From GCA-2708415 sp964351905 (GTDB lineage: Bacteria; Pseudomonadota; Alphaproteobacteria; Micavibrionales; Micavibrionaceae): DNA of 64,000 bases. The position numbers were made by a program, and so were the translations under genes. The notes under the pieces are model-generated. The model had not been told where the DNA came from and made no database searches. It worked only from the letters and a program-made list of their open reading frames with translations. This document shows positions 49,328 to 58,178 of the stretch, in pieces. Positions within the stretch are counted from its first letter, which is position 1, and every line of letters begins with the position of its first letter. The stretch spans positions 1 to 64,000 of the forward strand of contig CAYGPG010000003.1 of NCBI GenBank assembly GCA_964351905.1, written 5' to 3'.

Positions 49328-50017
49328 TTATTGATCTTTTGAGCCAGAGCCTGAAGATAGGAAGTTAGAGAAGTCAAAACCACCCACTTGGTCAGCTGCA
49401 GATTCTTCTGCTGGTTTATTATCTTCTTCCATTTTAGCCAAACGCTCTGCTTTCATCGCTTCAGGATCTTTACCTTGTGCGCGATAGCCTTTATCTGAAG
49501 CTGCTTCTAGCTCTTTGTATGTGCATAAACCTAATTCAGCAGGGTTACGCGGGCGAATGTTAGAAGAGTTTTGATGTGTTCTGTCTCTCACAGCATTAAT
49601 TGTTGGCTTTGTTGTACCAACAAGTTTGCCGATTTGTGCATCTGAAATTTCAGGATGATTTTTCAATATCCAAGAAATAGCATCTGGTTTGTCACCACGT
49701 TTGGAGACAGGTGTATAACGTGGGCCTTTCGCGCGTGTCTTAACCGTTGGCAAGTCATGACGTGAAAGCTTCATAATATAGCTGTCATCTTCTTGTGCTT
49801 TATCTAGCTCTTCTTGTGTGGTTTCGCCTGATTTAACGGGGTCACGTCCAACAATACCGTAGCCAACATCTTCATCCGCTAAGGCTTGGACTTCAATTTT
49901 GTGAAGGCCTGTGAACTCTGCAACCTGCTCGAAAGTTAAAGTTGTATTATCAATCAGCCAAATTGCTGTTGCTTTTGGCATAAGAAGCGTAGGGGCTTCT
50001 GGTTGTGCTTTTGCCAT
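49328..50017 (-). CDS. DUF1013 (TrcR-like) transcriptional regulator
   Basis: A 229-residue soluble protein typical of alphaproteobacteria. It begins MAKAQPEAPTLLMPKATAIW followed by LIDNTTLTFEQVAEFTGLH, and has a second helix-turn-helix-like segment (about 110-150) with ISWILKNHPEISDAQIGKLV followed by GTTKPTINAVRDRTH. The family is annotated as DUF1013 or TrcR, a putative cell-cycle transcription factor; I rely on memory for that name. The C-terminal 50 residues are acidic and low in complexity. It is convergent with the DUF465 gene. Confidence 0.82.
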   Translation of the reverse strand: MAKAQPEAPTLLMPKATAIWLIDNTTLTFEQVAEFTGLHKIEVQALADEDVGYGIVGRDPVKSGETTQEELDKAQEDDSYIMKLSRHDLPTVKTRAKGPRYTPVSKRGDKPDAISWILKNHPEISDAQIGKLVGTTKPTINAVRDRTHQNSSNIRPRNPAELGLCTYKELEAASDKGYRAQGKDPEAMKAERLAKMEEDNKPAEESAADQVGGFDFSNFLSSGSGSKDQ

Positions 50018-50218
50018 ATCTATAAATCCTTTTCTTTATTAATGCATCTTGAAAACCCATAGGCTCTCACTGCCGACCTTCCCGAGGTTCAGCCTGTTTT
50101 GACGTTCATAATGTCAGGGAATAGGGTGAATATACGTATTTTTATTAGATTTGCAATCTTTTCTCGCTTTTTTAGCCATAAAAAAATATTCTAATGGACG
50201 AAAAATAAGGAGAATGAG

Positions 50219-50398
50219 ATGTTTGATGATGAATTAGAACCTAGAAATAAGCAAGCTCAATTAAAAAATTTAGAGCCTATGTCCTTGGAGGAGCTGAAAG
50301 ATTATATTGTTGATCTTAAATCAGAAATTGAACGCGCAGAAGGTGAAATTGAGAAGAAAATAAAATCGATGGAAGCGGCTTCCTCATTTTTTAAATAG
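50219..50398 (+). CDS. DUF1192 small protein
   Basis: A 59-residue acidic protein read directly from the sequence: it begins MFDDELEPRNK, has the conserved MSLEELKDYIVDLKSEIERA, then EGEIEKKIKS, and ends AASSFFK, the DUF1192 pattern. AAGGAGAA lies six bases before the ATG. It is divergent from the DUF1013 gene and 72 bases ahead of the basic-tailed unknown. Function unknown; it is common in alphaproteobacteria. Confidence 0.85.
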   Translation: MFDDELEPRNKQAQLKNLEPMSLEELKDYIVDLKSEIERAEGEIEKKIKSMEAASSFFK

Positions 50399-50470
50399 GC
50401 TTTTATCAAGAAAAGTTGCGTAACGCTTTTATAGTCGATAGAGTATAATAAATTAAGAGAAGAGACGAAC

Positions 50471-50833
50471 ATGGATGATATTAAAAAACGTTTAAAAGAC
50501 ACAACTGACGCATGTCACAAATGTTACGAAGCGTGGGATTCTAAAAAAGAAACGGCGACGAGAGAAGCGCTTCAAGATTCAATTCACGAAGTTCGTAAAG
50601 TTGCATCACGTTTGGAAATTGAAATCGCAATTAACGAGCGTGAATCTATGAGCGAAAAACCGCTGCCTATTCCATCACATCGTTCAAATTCTAAATCAAA
50701 GGGTTCTGTTGAATCTATCCTTCCTGATAATGGAAATACAGAAAGCCGCTCGCAAAATAGTAATGATAAAAAGGGAGGCGGGAGCCGTCGCCCACGTTCA
50801 CGCCGTCCAGCTCCTAAAAAATCCGCTGATTAA
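50471..50833 (+). CDS. Unknown protein with helical head and basic Arg/Lys tail
   Basis: A 120-residue protein. The N-terminal half (1-60) is helical with two Cys close together (TDACHKCYEAWDSKKE, then HEVRKVASRLEIEIAINERE). The C-terminal half is a disordered Ser/Gly/Arg/Lys/Pro tail (GGGSRRPRSRRPAPKK), like those of RNA- or DNA-binding accessory proteins. I know no family. TATAAT at 50446-50451 is a possible -10 site. It is convergent with gloB, overlapping it by 4 bases. Confidence 0.6.
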   Translation: MDDIKKRLKDTTDACHKCYEAWDSKKETATREALQDSIHEVRKVASRLEIEIAINERESMSEKPLPIPSHRSNSKSKGSVESILPDNGNTESRSQNSNDKKGGGSRRPRSRRPAPKKSAD

Positions 50834-51546
50834 AAATTATCGCGTAGGTTGCGGTATTTCTTAAACTCTTCAACATTTTTTGCGCGCAAGAACAAGTTCG
50901 TCTTTTTCTCAAGACCCATTGTTGTTGGGATTGTTGGTGTGTCATTTGACCTAAGGGCTTTAATTTCCTCTAATCTTTTATTTATTTCATCGTCATCACG
51001 AATAACCGAAACACTAAAATTGGCGTTGGTTAATGTATATTCGTGCCCACAATAGATTTTTGTTTCATCGGGGAGTGTTTCAAGTTCTTTAAGAGAGTTA
51101 AACATTTGCTCATGCGTACCTTCAAATAAACGACCACAGCCCATTGCAAAAAGCGTATCGCCAGAGAATAATATTTTTGAATTTTCGGCATAAAAGACAA
51201 CATGGTTGAGCGTGTGACCATGCGTTTCAATCACGCGCATTGTCTCATCGCCAAATTGAAATGTATCACCATGAACAAAATTTTCGTCAATTTCCTTGAT
51301 ACGGTGTTCATCATTTTTTGCGGCAATATGGTGAAGATTATATTTTGCTTTAATTTCAGAAATACCATCCGTGTGATCCCAATGATGATGGGTCGTTAGA
51401 AGATGTGTAGGTGTTATATTATATTTCTCCAGATGATCGATAACAGCTTTGGCATCACCAACATCAACCAAGCCAATAGCATCGCCTGATTTAATTAAGT
51501 AACAATAATTATCTTCTAATATGGGGATAAGCGTAACATCTAACAT
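50830..51546 (-). CDS. gloB: Hydroxyacylglutathione hydrolase (glyoxalase II)
   Basis: GloB hydrolyses S-lactoylglutathione to lactate and glutathione. The 238-residue metallo-beta-lactamase-fold protein has the metal site THHHWDHTDG (52-61), HTLNHVVFYAENSKILFSGD, TLFAMGCGRLFEG and YCGHEYTLTNANF, matching GloB rather than other members of the superfamily. It overlaps the methyltransferase gene upstream by 7 bases. Confidence 0.94.
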   Translation of the reverse strand: MLDVTLIPILEDNYCYLIKSGDAIGLVDVGDAKAVIDHLEKYNITPTHLLTTHHHWDHTDGISEIKAKYNLHHIAAKNDEHRIKEIDENFVHGDTFQFGDETMRVIETHGHTLNHVVFYAENSKILFSGDTLFAMGCGRLFEGTHEQMFNSLKELETLPDETKIYCGHEYTLTNANFSVSVIRDDDEINKRLEEIKALRSNDTPTIPTTMGLEKKTNLFLRAKNVEEFKKYRNLRDNF

Positions 51547-52409
51547 GGTAATTTTTCCTCTTCGCTTTTTAAAATATCAGCAAGACGATTTTGCGCGCTG
51601 CCAGGTTTAAGTGGTTTTTGTTGGCTTTCATGTGGGGCCCAACCGATAAGAAATATAACCTCAAAAGTTGCCTGAATTCTACCCTCATTGTCTGAAAAAC
51701 GCTCAGCATATTTTTGAACCACATGGCCAAAATAGTCATAGGATGAAAAGCCTTTTTTACGCTCCATAAGCGCATTACTTTCACCCATACCCCGTATATC
51801 CTCCATCAGCTTCAGGGCGTTACTATACGTTACGGTGATTTTTTCAGAATCTATAACGGGTAGATTAAAACCAGCACGCTGCATAAGGCTTCCCATTTGG
51901 GGCATATCGGCAAAGGGAAAGACGTGCGGTGTCATGCCCCCTGATAGCTCTAATTCCACTTGGTTCATTATATCGCGCAGTTCATAGAGCGTTTCACCAC
52001 CTAATATGCTTGCGATAAATAAGCCATCAGGTTTCAGCGCATGATTAATTTGGCTTAAAACACCGGGAAGGTCATTTGTGGTATGAAGGTTTAAAGGGCT
52101 TAAAATAAGGTCAAAGCTATCTTTTTCAAAAGGTAGTAATTCTTCATCGGCGATAATGGAAGGCTTTAAATTCTCACTGAGATCAAGCGTGTAAAGATTT
52201 TTAATTCCAAACCCTTCTTTGGTGACAGGTTTGGATCGATTTCCGATTTGTAATGTATTAGGAAATTGTCTTTTTATATCGCCCAAGCGTGATTGCATTT
52301 GATCCATCGACCAATCAAAGAGAAAATTATGTTCTTTTATTTTTAATGCTGCGCGATTTCGTTTTTCTTTAATAATTTTTCGATCAAAGACAAAAATATT
52401 ATCAGTCAT
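51540..52409 (-). CDS. BioC/NDUFAF5-type SAM-dependent methyltransferase-like protein
   Basis: A 289-residue class I methyltransferase-fold protein. FVFDRKIIKEKRNRAALKIK at the start, LPFEKDSFDLILSPLNLHTT (post-motif region) and SQINHALKPDGLFIASILGG followed by ETLYELRD match the family of mitochondrial NDUFAF5, a complex I assembly factor. The motif I area (IKNLYTLDLSENLKP) lacks the usual glycines, so SAM binding is uncertain. The open frame reaches 52490, but the ATG at 52409 fits the family start and leaves only an 8-base overlap with the gene upstream. It overlaps gloB by 7 bases. Confidence 0.8.
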   Translation of the reverse strand: MTDNIFVFDRKIIKEKRNRAALKIKEHNFLFDWSMDQMQSRLGDIKRQFPNTLQIGNRSKPVTKEGFGIKNLYTLDLSENLKPSIIADEELLPFEKDSFDLILSPLNLHTTNDLPGVLSQINHALKPDGLFIASILGGETLYELRDIMNQVELELSGGMTPHVFPFADMPQMGSLMQRAGFNLPVIDSEKITVTYSNALKLMEDIRGMGESNALMERKKGFSSYDYFGHVVQKYAERFSDNEGRIQATFEVIFLIGWAPHESQQKPLKPGSAQNRLADILKSEEEKLPC

Positions 52410-54918
52410 AATCATAATCTCTTGAAACAGAGGATGATCTTGTCCCTGTCGGGCCATCCATACCAACAAAAGATGATTTACGATCCGCATGGCTATTATT
52501 GAAAGACATGTTTGCGCTTAAATCGCTATCCATGCCAAGGCAGGATTGATACGCCATTGCCACAACTTTCATGAAACTATAATCATTATCCAAGTAGCAC
52601 AGCCTATATAATCGATATAAGGGGGTATATGTTGTAACCCCGTGGGTGCGTCCAACTTTTTTCCAACCACTGACACCTGCTGTACTCACTGCGAAGGGAT
52701 ATATCCTTTGTGGCATGACCCCAATATGTGAGAAGAAGCTTTCCCCCATACGTTGTACACACTCAACAGGAACCTCAAATTTTTCAGCAATCATCTTTCT
52801 TGCGGCTTCAAAATTATCGATTTCGGCGGGAAGGTTGAAACTTGGGACACTGACTGTATATCCATTGCCTTTATAACGTTGGGGTACAGGTAGATATTGT
52901 TCAACAATGCCCGCCATAACTTCACCATTAATTTTACGGGTCAGGGGAAGGACAACAGCTGTGTTCATGGAATTTTCTTCATTCATGACAAAATCCATTT
53001 CACGGCTGGCTAGACCTTTAATTCCATCATTAGATTGTCCTTCATCAACAAATACAGATTGTACGGTTTTAACTTGTCCTGCTGTTCCTGGGCGTACTTT
53101 ATATCGTGTGTCATCACTAGCGTATTTTGCGATAATTTCTTCAAATTTTGTTATTTGTTCTGGCTCTTCTGTTTCTAGAGTCAGGGGGCTATCTGCCCAT
53201 GATTGATAGGCAATGCCGAGTTTTTCATAGAGGGCGAGAATTTGTATTTCCAGACGGCTGGTTGGAATGAACCCAACACCAATCGCATTTAAGATTTGTT
53301 GCGCGTCAATTTCCCTGAAACGACCGCGAATAGAGAATCCTTTTGCATCTTCCAATAAATACTTGGGGGGAATGGGGCTTTCAAGAGCATTTACGTTTAG
53401 ATAATAAGTTTGAATATGTTCGTCAATGACGCTGGGGGCAGGGAACATTCCGGGCCCTTTTTCCAATAGAGCTCCAATTTTGGGTTTGAGCCCTATGTAT
53501 TTATTAGCGAGATTCATCGTCTCCCGCACGCTACTTTGATCAATAGATTTGATGAACTCATCAGGTAGCGCAATGGCCTCTGTCATATGTCCTGACCATT
53601 TTTTGCCATCAATGTTAGGGCTGCGCCGTGGAATGACATTAATTAGCGCTCGGGCGACCCCTTCATGAACAACAACATGCAGTTTGTTATCTTGTGTGAC
53701 GCGATAAGGTAGGATTTCAGCCAGATGTAAATCGCGTGAAACAATATCAGTGACAACACCGTCATATTCACTATGCATAGCAGTGATACTTAAATAGGAG
53801 TTATCACCTGTGGTCGGTTTTCTTTCTTGTAGGCGTAGGGAGCGCTCCCCTGATTTTTTTTGTGCAACGATAACAAAGCTTGTTTCCCATGTATTCATGA
53901 GCGAGCCATCTTCATGATAAAAACGGATACGTTTAAATCTATTTTTGATGATTTGTTCGTCCCAATAAGGCGCGGTGTATAGAATACGTGCACCATTATT
54001 TCTTAGGGTTCTATCAAAATCATGGGGTGTAAAAAATGTATATTCTTTATGAATTTCATCGAGCCATTTTTGGCGTTTTTGTTCCCGCGATGCAAATTCA
54101 TGATGTAATTCAGAGAGCCATTTTTTTCGGTTATCACGGCGCAGTACGAATTCATGTGCCCATTTTGCTTGTAACCTGAATAAACGTGTTCTTGGGAAGC
54201 GCGGAGGCAGTTCTTCCATATAAAAGCCACGATAATTGTCATCATCGCGTGATCGCGCATTTTCTGAATACAGCGTAAGAAGTTCAATGTCAGAAACACG
54301 TCTTCGATGTTTAGAGGAGCGAACTTCTTCAAGAATTTCAAGCAAGACATAGTCTTCTTCTGGAACCATAAAGTGCCCTTGAATAAAGACGTAGCCATTC
54401 TCTTTTAATAGTTCGAATTGACGTTCTAGAGAGCGTAGAACAGATTTTTCACTACAATTATTCTCCGAATAAATTTCATGCAAGGTGAATGAATTGACAA
54501 TGGCATCGACAGATTCTTTTGGGATAAAGTTTGCTTCAATCTCTCCACTAATAAATTTTAAATTAGGTAGATTATATTTTTTCTTTGCCTTATCAACGAG
54601 GTTCACATCACGATCCATTCCGATAAAGCTGATCTCAGGATTAAGGGCGGCCATGGTGTAAGTGATGATACCAGTTTGACATCTGATATCTAAAACCTCT
54701 GCATCCTTCACCAAAACCAAATGCGCCATGGTAAACCAAGCACGGCGAATAATGCTGTTTGGTATATTTTTTAAAAGCGGGTTGTTGATGACCTCTGGGG
54801 CGTTTGGCCCTAGCAGCTTCTCTTCTCTTCCTTCATGAACCCGTCCGCCAGAAAAAGGCGAGGCGGAAGCATTATCCTGCGCCTTGGGCGCAGATTCCTG
54901 AAGTGAGTTTTGAACCAT
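52402..54918 (-). CDS. Large unknown protein: degenerate methyltransferase domain plus nudix-like segments
   Basis: An 838-residue soluble protein I do not recognise as a whole. Residues about 55-220 follow a class I methyltransferase plan, with AEVLDIRCQTGIITYTMAAL as motif I, ISFIGMDRD as motif II and VDAIVNSFTLHEIY as motif IV. But two of the motif I glycines are Arg and Gln. Residues about 220-340 are charged and helical. The C-terminal half (about 370-800) has two beta-rich units resembling nudix folds without a full catalytic box, the second around VVLPLTRKINGEVMAGIVEQ and FNLPAEIDNFEAARKMIAEK. It overlaps the next methyltransferase gene by 8 bases. A sensor or scaffold role is possible; unproven. 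Confidence 0.6.
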   Translation of the reverse strand: MVQNSLQESAPKAQDNASASPFSGGRVHEGREEKLLGPNAPEVINNPLLKNIPNSIIRRAWFTMAHLVLVKDAEVLDIRCQTGIITYTMAALNPEISFIGMDRDVNLVDKAKKKYNLPNLKFISGEIEANFIPKESVDAIVNSFTLHEIYSENNCSEKSVLRSLERQFELLKENGYVFIQGHFMVPEEDYVLLEILEEVRSSKHRRRVSDIELLTLYSENARSRDDDNYRGFYMEELPPRFPRTRLFRLQAKWAHEFVLRRDNRKKWLSELHHEFASREQKRQKWLDEIHKEYTFFTPHDFDRTLRNNGARILYTAPYWDEQIIKNRFKRIRFYHEDGSLMNTWETSFVIVAQKKSGERSLRLQERKPTTGDNSYLSITAMHSEYDGVVTDIVSRDLHLAEILPYRVTQDNKLHVVVHEGVARALINVIPRRSPNIDGKKWSGHMTEAIALPDEFIKSIDQSSVRETMNLANKYIGLKPKIGALLEKGPGMFPAPSVIDEHIQTYYLNVNALESPIPPKYLLEDAKGFSIRGRFREIDAQQILNAIGVGFIPTSRLEIQILALYEKLGIAYQSWADSPLTLETEEPEQITKFEEIIAKYASDDTRYKVRPGTAGQVKTVQSVFVDEGQSNDGIKGLASREMDFVMNEENSMNTAVVLPLTRKINGEVMAGIVEQYLPVPQRYKGNGYTVSVPSFNLPAEIDNFEAARKMIAEKFEVPVECVQRMGESFFSHIGVMPQRIYPFAVSTAGVSGWKKVGRTHGVTTYTPLYRLYRLCYLDNDYSFMKVVAMAYQSCLGMDSDLSANMSFNNSHADRKSSFVGMDGPTGTRSSSVSRDYDYD

Positions 54919-55015
54919 GAAGAGAATTTATCAAGACCCTCTGTGAAAGGCAATATAGAATTATAGAAAATAAACAAATATATAATTTGTTCTGTGATGT
55001 TTATATAGTGAGGAT

Positions 55016-55753
55016 ATGCCCGCCCTCAACAAACTTATAGATATGATTTTGCCACCAAGATGCATTGTGAGTGGTGATATTGTTGATACGCAAGGTATGT
55101 TGAGTGCAGAAGCGTGGTCTAGGCTTAATTTTATTTCAGAGCCACAATGTAATAGATGTGGCTTTCCGTTTGATTTTGATGATGGGGCGATTAATGAAGG
55201 AAATATATGTCTTGGATGTTCCAAATCGCCGCCAAAATATAATAAGGCACGATCAGCGTTGGTTTATGATGATGCGTCCCGTGATATCATTTTAGGATTT
55301 AAGCATGGGGACCAGACGCAATCTGTGCCCACGTTTATTCCATGGTTGATGCGCTCTGGAGGAGCTATTTTAGAAGTATCGGATTATATTATTCCTGTTC
55401 CCCTCCATCGAACCCGTTTAATCAAACGACGGTTTAATCAGGCCGGATTAATTGCGCAATATTTATCAAAGGAGGCTCACGTTCCTGTTATGTTGGATGG
55501 TTTGTTAAGGCATCGATCAACACAGACGCAAGGGCATTTAAATACAGTCGAGCGAAAAAAGAATGTAAAAAATGCGTTCACTGTTAATCCAAAACAACGA
55601 GAGAAACTAAAGAATAAAAAAGTTCTTTTGATTGATGATGTTTATACAACGGGTGCAACCGTAGAAGAATGCACGAAAGCGCTTATGAAATTAGGCGTAG
55701 CCGACGTGAATATTTTGACCTTAGCGCGGGTTGTAAAACCACAGCGTGGTTAA
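55016..55753 (+). CDS. comF: ComF family phosphoribosyltransferase-like protein
   Basis: ComF proteins pair a zinc ribbon with a PRTase domain and are linked to DNA uptake in some bacteria. The 245-residue product has Cys pairs at the front (PPRCIVSG, PQCNRCGFPF, ICLGCSKSPP) and the PRTase landmarks IIPVPLHRTRLIKRRFNQAG and VLLIDDVYTTGATVEECTKA. It is divergent from the 838-residue gene and convergent with the ubiH-type gene (4-base overlap). With grx and the nitrilase-like gene nearby, this is a common alphaproteobacterial gene neighbourhood. Confidence 0.92.
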   Translation: MPALNKLIDMILPPRCIVSGDIVDTQGMLSAEAWSRLNFISEPQCNRCGFPFDFDDGAINEGNICLGCSKSPPKYNKARSALVYDDASRDIILGFKHGDQTQSVPTFIPWLMRSGGAILEVSDYIIPVPLHRTRLIKRRFNQAGLIAQYLSKEAHVPVMLDGLLRHRSTQTQGHLNTVERKKNVKNAFTVNPKQREKLKNKKVLLIDDVYTTGATVEECTKALMKLGVADVNILTLARVVKPQRG

Positions 55754-56979
55754 AGCGCCTCACCTCGAGCAAGGCGACCTTCATCAATGGATGGGGAGAG
55801 ACTGCCTTTCATCATCAATAGTTTGAGTGCAGGAATAGAATCCATCGTTTTTAATCCTGCGCGACGCAAGCCACGGAGCAAAGATATATTGTTGCTTACA
55901 ATACGGTTGTAATTATCCACGCCAGTAAAGCGGGTATTGATATCTAGGCGGCGTCTTTTGGCATATTGCGCCAGCACCAATTCGCTTCCAATGTCTTGTC
56001 CCAAGCGCGCAGCATCAATAATAACCTCTGCGATTGTGGCAACATCTCGTAGTGATAAATTTAGCCCTTGCGCGCCGATAGGGCTCATGGCATGTGCTGC
56101 TTCTGCGATAAGCGCAACACGTTGTGCTGTAAATTCTTTTGCAATGACGGCTTTTAACGGCCAATTTTCTGGCGCACTTGCGAGCTTAATTGTACCAAGT
56201 GCATTAAGAGAGCGATCCTGTATCACTTTTTCAAAAGCTGAGTTTTCCAAGGTGATATATTTATGACTATCTTCTGTTTTTTCTACCCAAACGAGGCTGG
56301 AAAAATGCTTATTATTTTTATCTGGCATCGGCACAGTTGTAAAAGGTCCACCGCTTCGATGATGTTCTGTTGAGATGTTCTTATGAGCGAGGCTATGTTC
56401 AAACAGGCATGTAATGGCACTTTGTTTATAATCCGTTTCAGAATATTTGACATTGGCGAGATCGCGCGTTTTTGAATATTTTCCATCAGCACCAATAATA
56501 ATTTTTGCTTCTATCTGTTCATCATTGTCTAATTTTGCCGTGATGCTATTTTCATTCGTAGCGAAGTTTTTTAGCTTAACCCCATTGATGATTTTAACAT
56601 TTGAAAATTGAGAGATTTTTTGTGCAAGGGCCACGTGCAGCATAAAGTTTGGAATATTGTGCCCAAAAGAATCTTTGCCGATGTCACTTGCAGGAAAATC
56701 AATCACGACAGGATCAATTTCAGGGTTGCTATCATCAATAATACGCATTGCGTTGAGAGATGCTGTCCGATGTTCCAAATTTTCCCATAATTCTAAGGAT
56801 TTTAGAATATTGACGGAAGCACCCATCAGCGCAGCAGTTCTGCCAAAAAACTCTTCTTTTTCGTGAAGGGGAAGCTCTCTAGGTTCAATTATGGTCGTGT
56901 TTAAGCCCGCTTTTCCTAAGAAACAGCCCAGAGCCAGTCCTCCAATTCCACCGCCGATAATCAACGCTTCCGTTTTCAT
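55750..56979 (-). CDS. UbiH/UbiF/COQ6-family FAD monooxygenase
   Basis: Hydroxylates the ring of ubiquinone precursors. The 409-residue product has the FAD dinucleotide motif LIIGGGIGGLALGCFLGKAG (about 6-25), the central IIGADGKYSKTRDLA (DG motif) and the second FAD motif VALIAEAAHAMSPIGAQGLN followed by LSLRDVATIAEVI. Which ring position it acts on cannot be told from sequence. It is divergent from grx. A quinone role fits the bc1 operon elsewhere in the window. Confidence 0.88.
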   Translation of the reverse strand: MKTEALIIGGGIGGLALGCFLGKAGLNTTIIEPRELPLHEKEEFFGRTAALMGASVNILKSLELWENLEHRTASLNAMRIIDDSNPEIDPVVIDFPASDIGKDSFGHNIPNFMLHVALAQKISQFSNVKIINGVKLKNFATNENSITAKLDNDEQIEAKIIIGADGKYSKTRDLANVKYSETDYKQSAITCLFEHSLAHKNISTEHHRSGGPFTTVPMPDKNNKHFSSLVWVEKTEDSHKYITLENSAFEKVIQDRSLNALGTIKLASAPENWPLKAVIAKEFTAQRVALIAEAAHAMSPIGAQGLNLSLRDVATIAEVIIDAARLGQDIGSELVLAQYAKRRRLDINTRFTGVDNYNRIVSNNISLLRGLRRAGLKTMDSIPALKLLMMKGSLSPSIDEGRLARGEAL

Positions 56980-57026
56980 CAGAGTAATTTATAGTGTTTA
57001 TATCAGAATTTAAAGAGAGGATTATA

Positions 57027-57293
57027 ATGTCAGACCAAGCCAAAGTTGAAATATATTATTGGACAACATGTCCCTTTTGCACGCGCGCACTCGCTTTATT
57101 AAATAATAAGAATGTTAAATATCAAGGGTATGACATTACAGGCGATGAAGAGGCCCGATCAAAAATGGTAAAACGTACAGGTGGCCCAAAATCTGTACCG
57201 CAGATTTTTATCAATGATAACTTGATTGGTGGTTGTGATGATTTACATGCTCTTGAAGCACAAGGTAAGTTAGATGATATGCTAAAAGGATAA
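57027..57293 (+). CDS. grxC: Glutaredoxin (GrxC type)
   Basis: A thiol-disulfide oxidoreductase using glutathione. The 88-residue product has the CPFC active site in YYWTTCPFCTRALALLNNKN, the cis-Pro segment GGPKSVPQIFINDNLIGGCD and the final DLHALEAQGKLDDML. The open frame extends upstream to 56994, but AGAGAGGA stands before the ATG at 57027, giving normal length. It is followed 5 bases later by the carbon-nitrogen hydrolase gene. Confidence 0.95.
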   Translation: MSDQAKVEIYYWTTCPFCTRALALLNNKNVKYQGYDITGDEEARSKMVKRTGGPKSVPQIFINDNLIGGCDDLHALEAQGKLDDMLKG

Positions 57294-57298
57294 GCATT

Positions 57299-58161
57299 AT
57301 GAGCATGATGACAGTCGCCTGTGTTCAATTAAACGTTGGCAGTGATATTGAAGAAAATTTAAAGCAAGCTGGTACGCTTATTCGTGAAGCGGCTAAGGAT
57401 GGTGCGGATTTTATTGCCACACCTGAAAATACAGATTTCATGGCTCGTAGTGCTATAGAAATGTTGGAAATTGCGCCAGAATCAGAAAAACATCCTGGTA
57501 TTCCATTCTTTTCATTTTTGGCGAAGGAGTTGAAAGTCTGGTTGCTTATTGGCTCCATGAAAATAAAAGCAGAGAATGGAAAAGTTTTTAACAGGAGCTT
57601 TTTGTTTGGCCCAGGCGGGTTGTTGAGAGCGTCTTACGATAAAATACANNNNNNNNNNAAATACATCTATTTGATGTGGCTCTTCCAAAGGGTGGGGAAC
57701 AACACCAAGAGAGTGCCAGCGTACAAGGCGGTGAAAAAGCCGTCCTTGTGGGGATGGGGGAGCGCAAATTAGGCATGACAATTTGTTATGATCTTCGCTT
57801 TCCTTATCTTTATAGAACTTTGGCACAAAAAGGAGCGGAGATCATAACGGTTCCTTCGGCGTTTACGGCGCAAACAGGAGAAGCACATTGGGAAGCTTTG
57901 TTACGCGCACGTGCCATTGAAACGGGAAGTTTTATTGTTGCGCCTGCGCAATGTGGTGATCATCCGGGAGGGCGAAAAACTTATGGTCATTCAATGATTG
58001 TAGGACCATGGGGACAGGTTCTGGCGGAAAAAACAGAAGACACGCAAGGATTCATCACGCGTAAAATTGATTATCTTGATGTTATTAAAGCGCGTACCGC
58101 TATTCCTTCCTTAACGCACGATCGTACTTACGATTTTTACAAAACAAAAGACGAATTATAA
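57299..58161 (+). CDS. Carbon-nitrogen hydrolase (nitrilase superfamily), split by a false assembly gap
   Basis: Nit-type amidase of the nitrilase superfamily, whose bacterial members include deaminated-glutathione amidase. The catalytic triad is visible: Glu43 in FIATPENTDF, Lys in YDKIHLFDV, and Cys in GERKLGMTICYDLRFPYL. The frame is broken by ten N (57649-57658). The bases before the gap (AAATACA) repeat right after it; removing the N and one copy restores an uninterrupted frame of 281 residues through the Lys motif. The gene is therefore intact and not frameshifted. It follows grxC by 5 bases. Confidence 0.9.
57649..57658. other. Assembly gap (10 N) that is really an overlap
   Basis: AAATACA stands on both sides of this run of N. 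Collapsing the duplicate gives GATAAAATACATCTATTTGA, coding DKIHLF, so the two contigs overlap by 7 bases and no sequence is missing. Confidence 0.85.
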
Positions 58162-58178
58162 AAATAAAAAGGTTTAAG

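Noticed and set aside
57512..57826. Minus-strand frames across the N gap, and a frameshift in the nitrilase-type gene
   Set aside because: The break is explained by duplicated AAATACA at a scaffold join; the merged plus-strand frame is intact.
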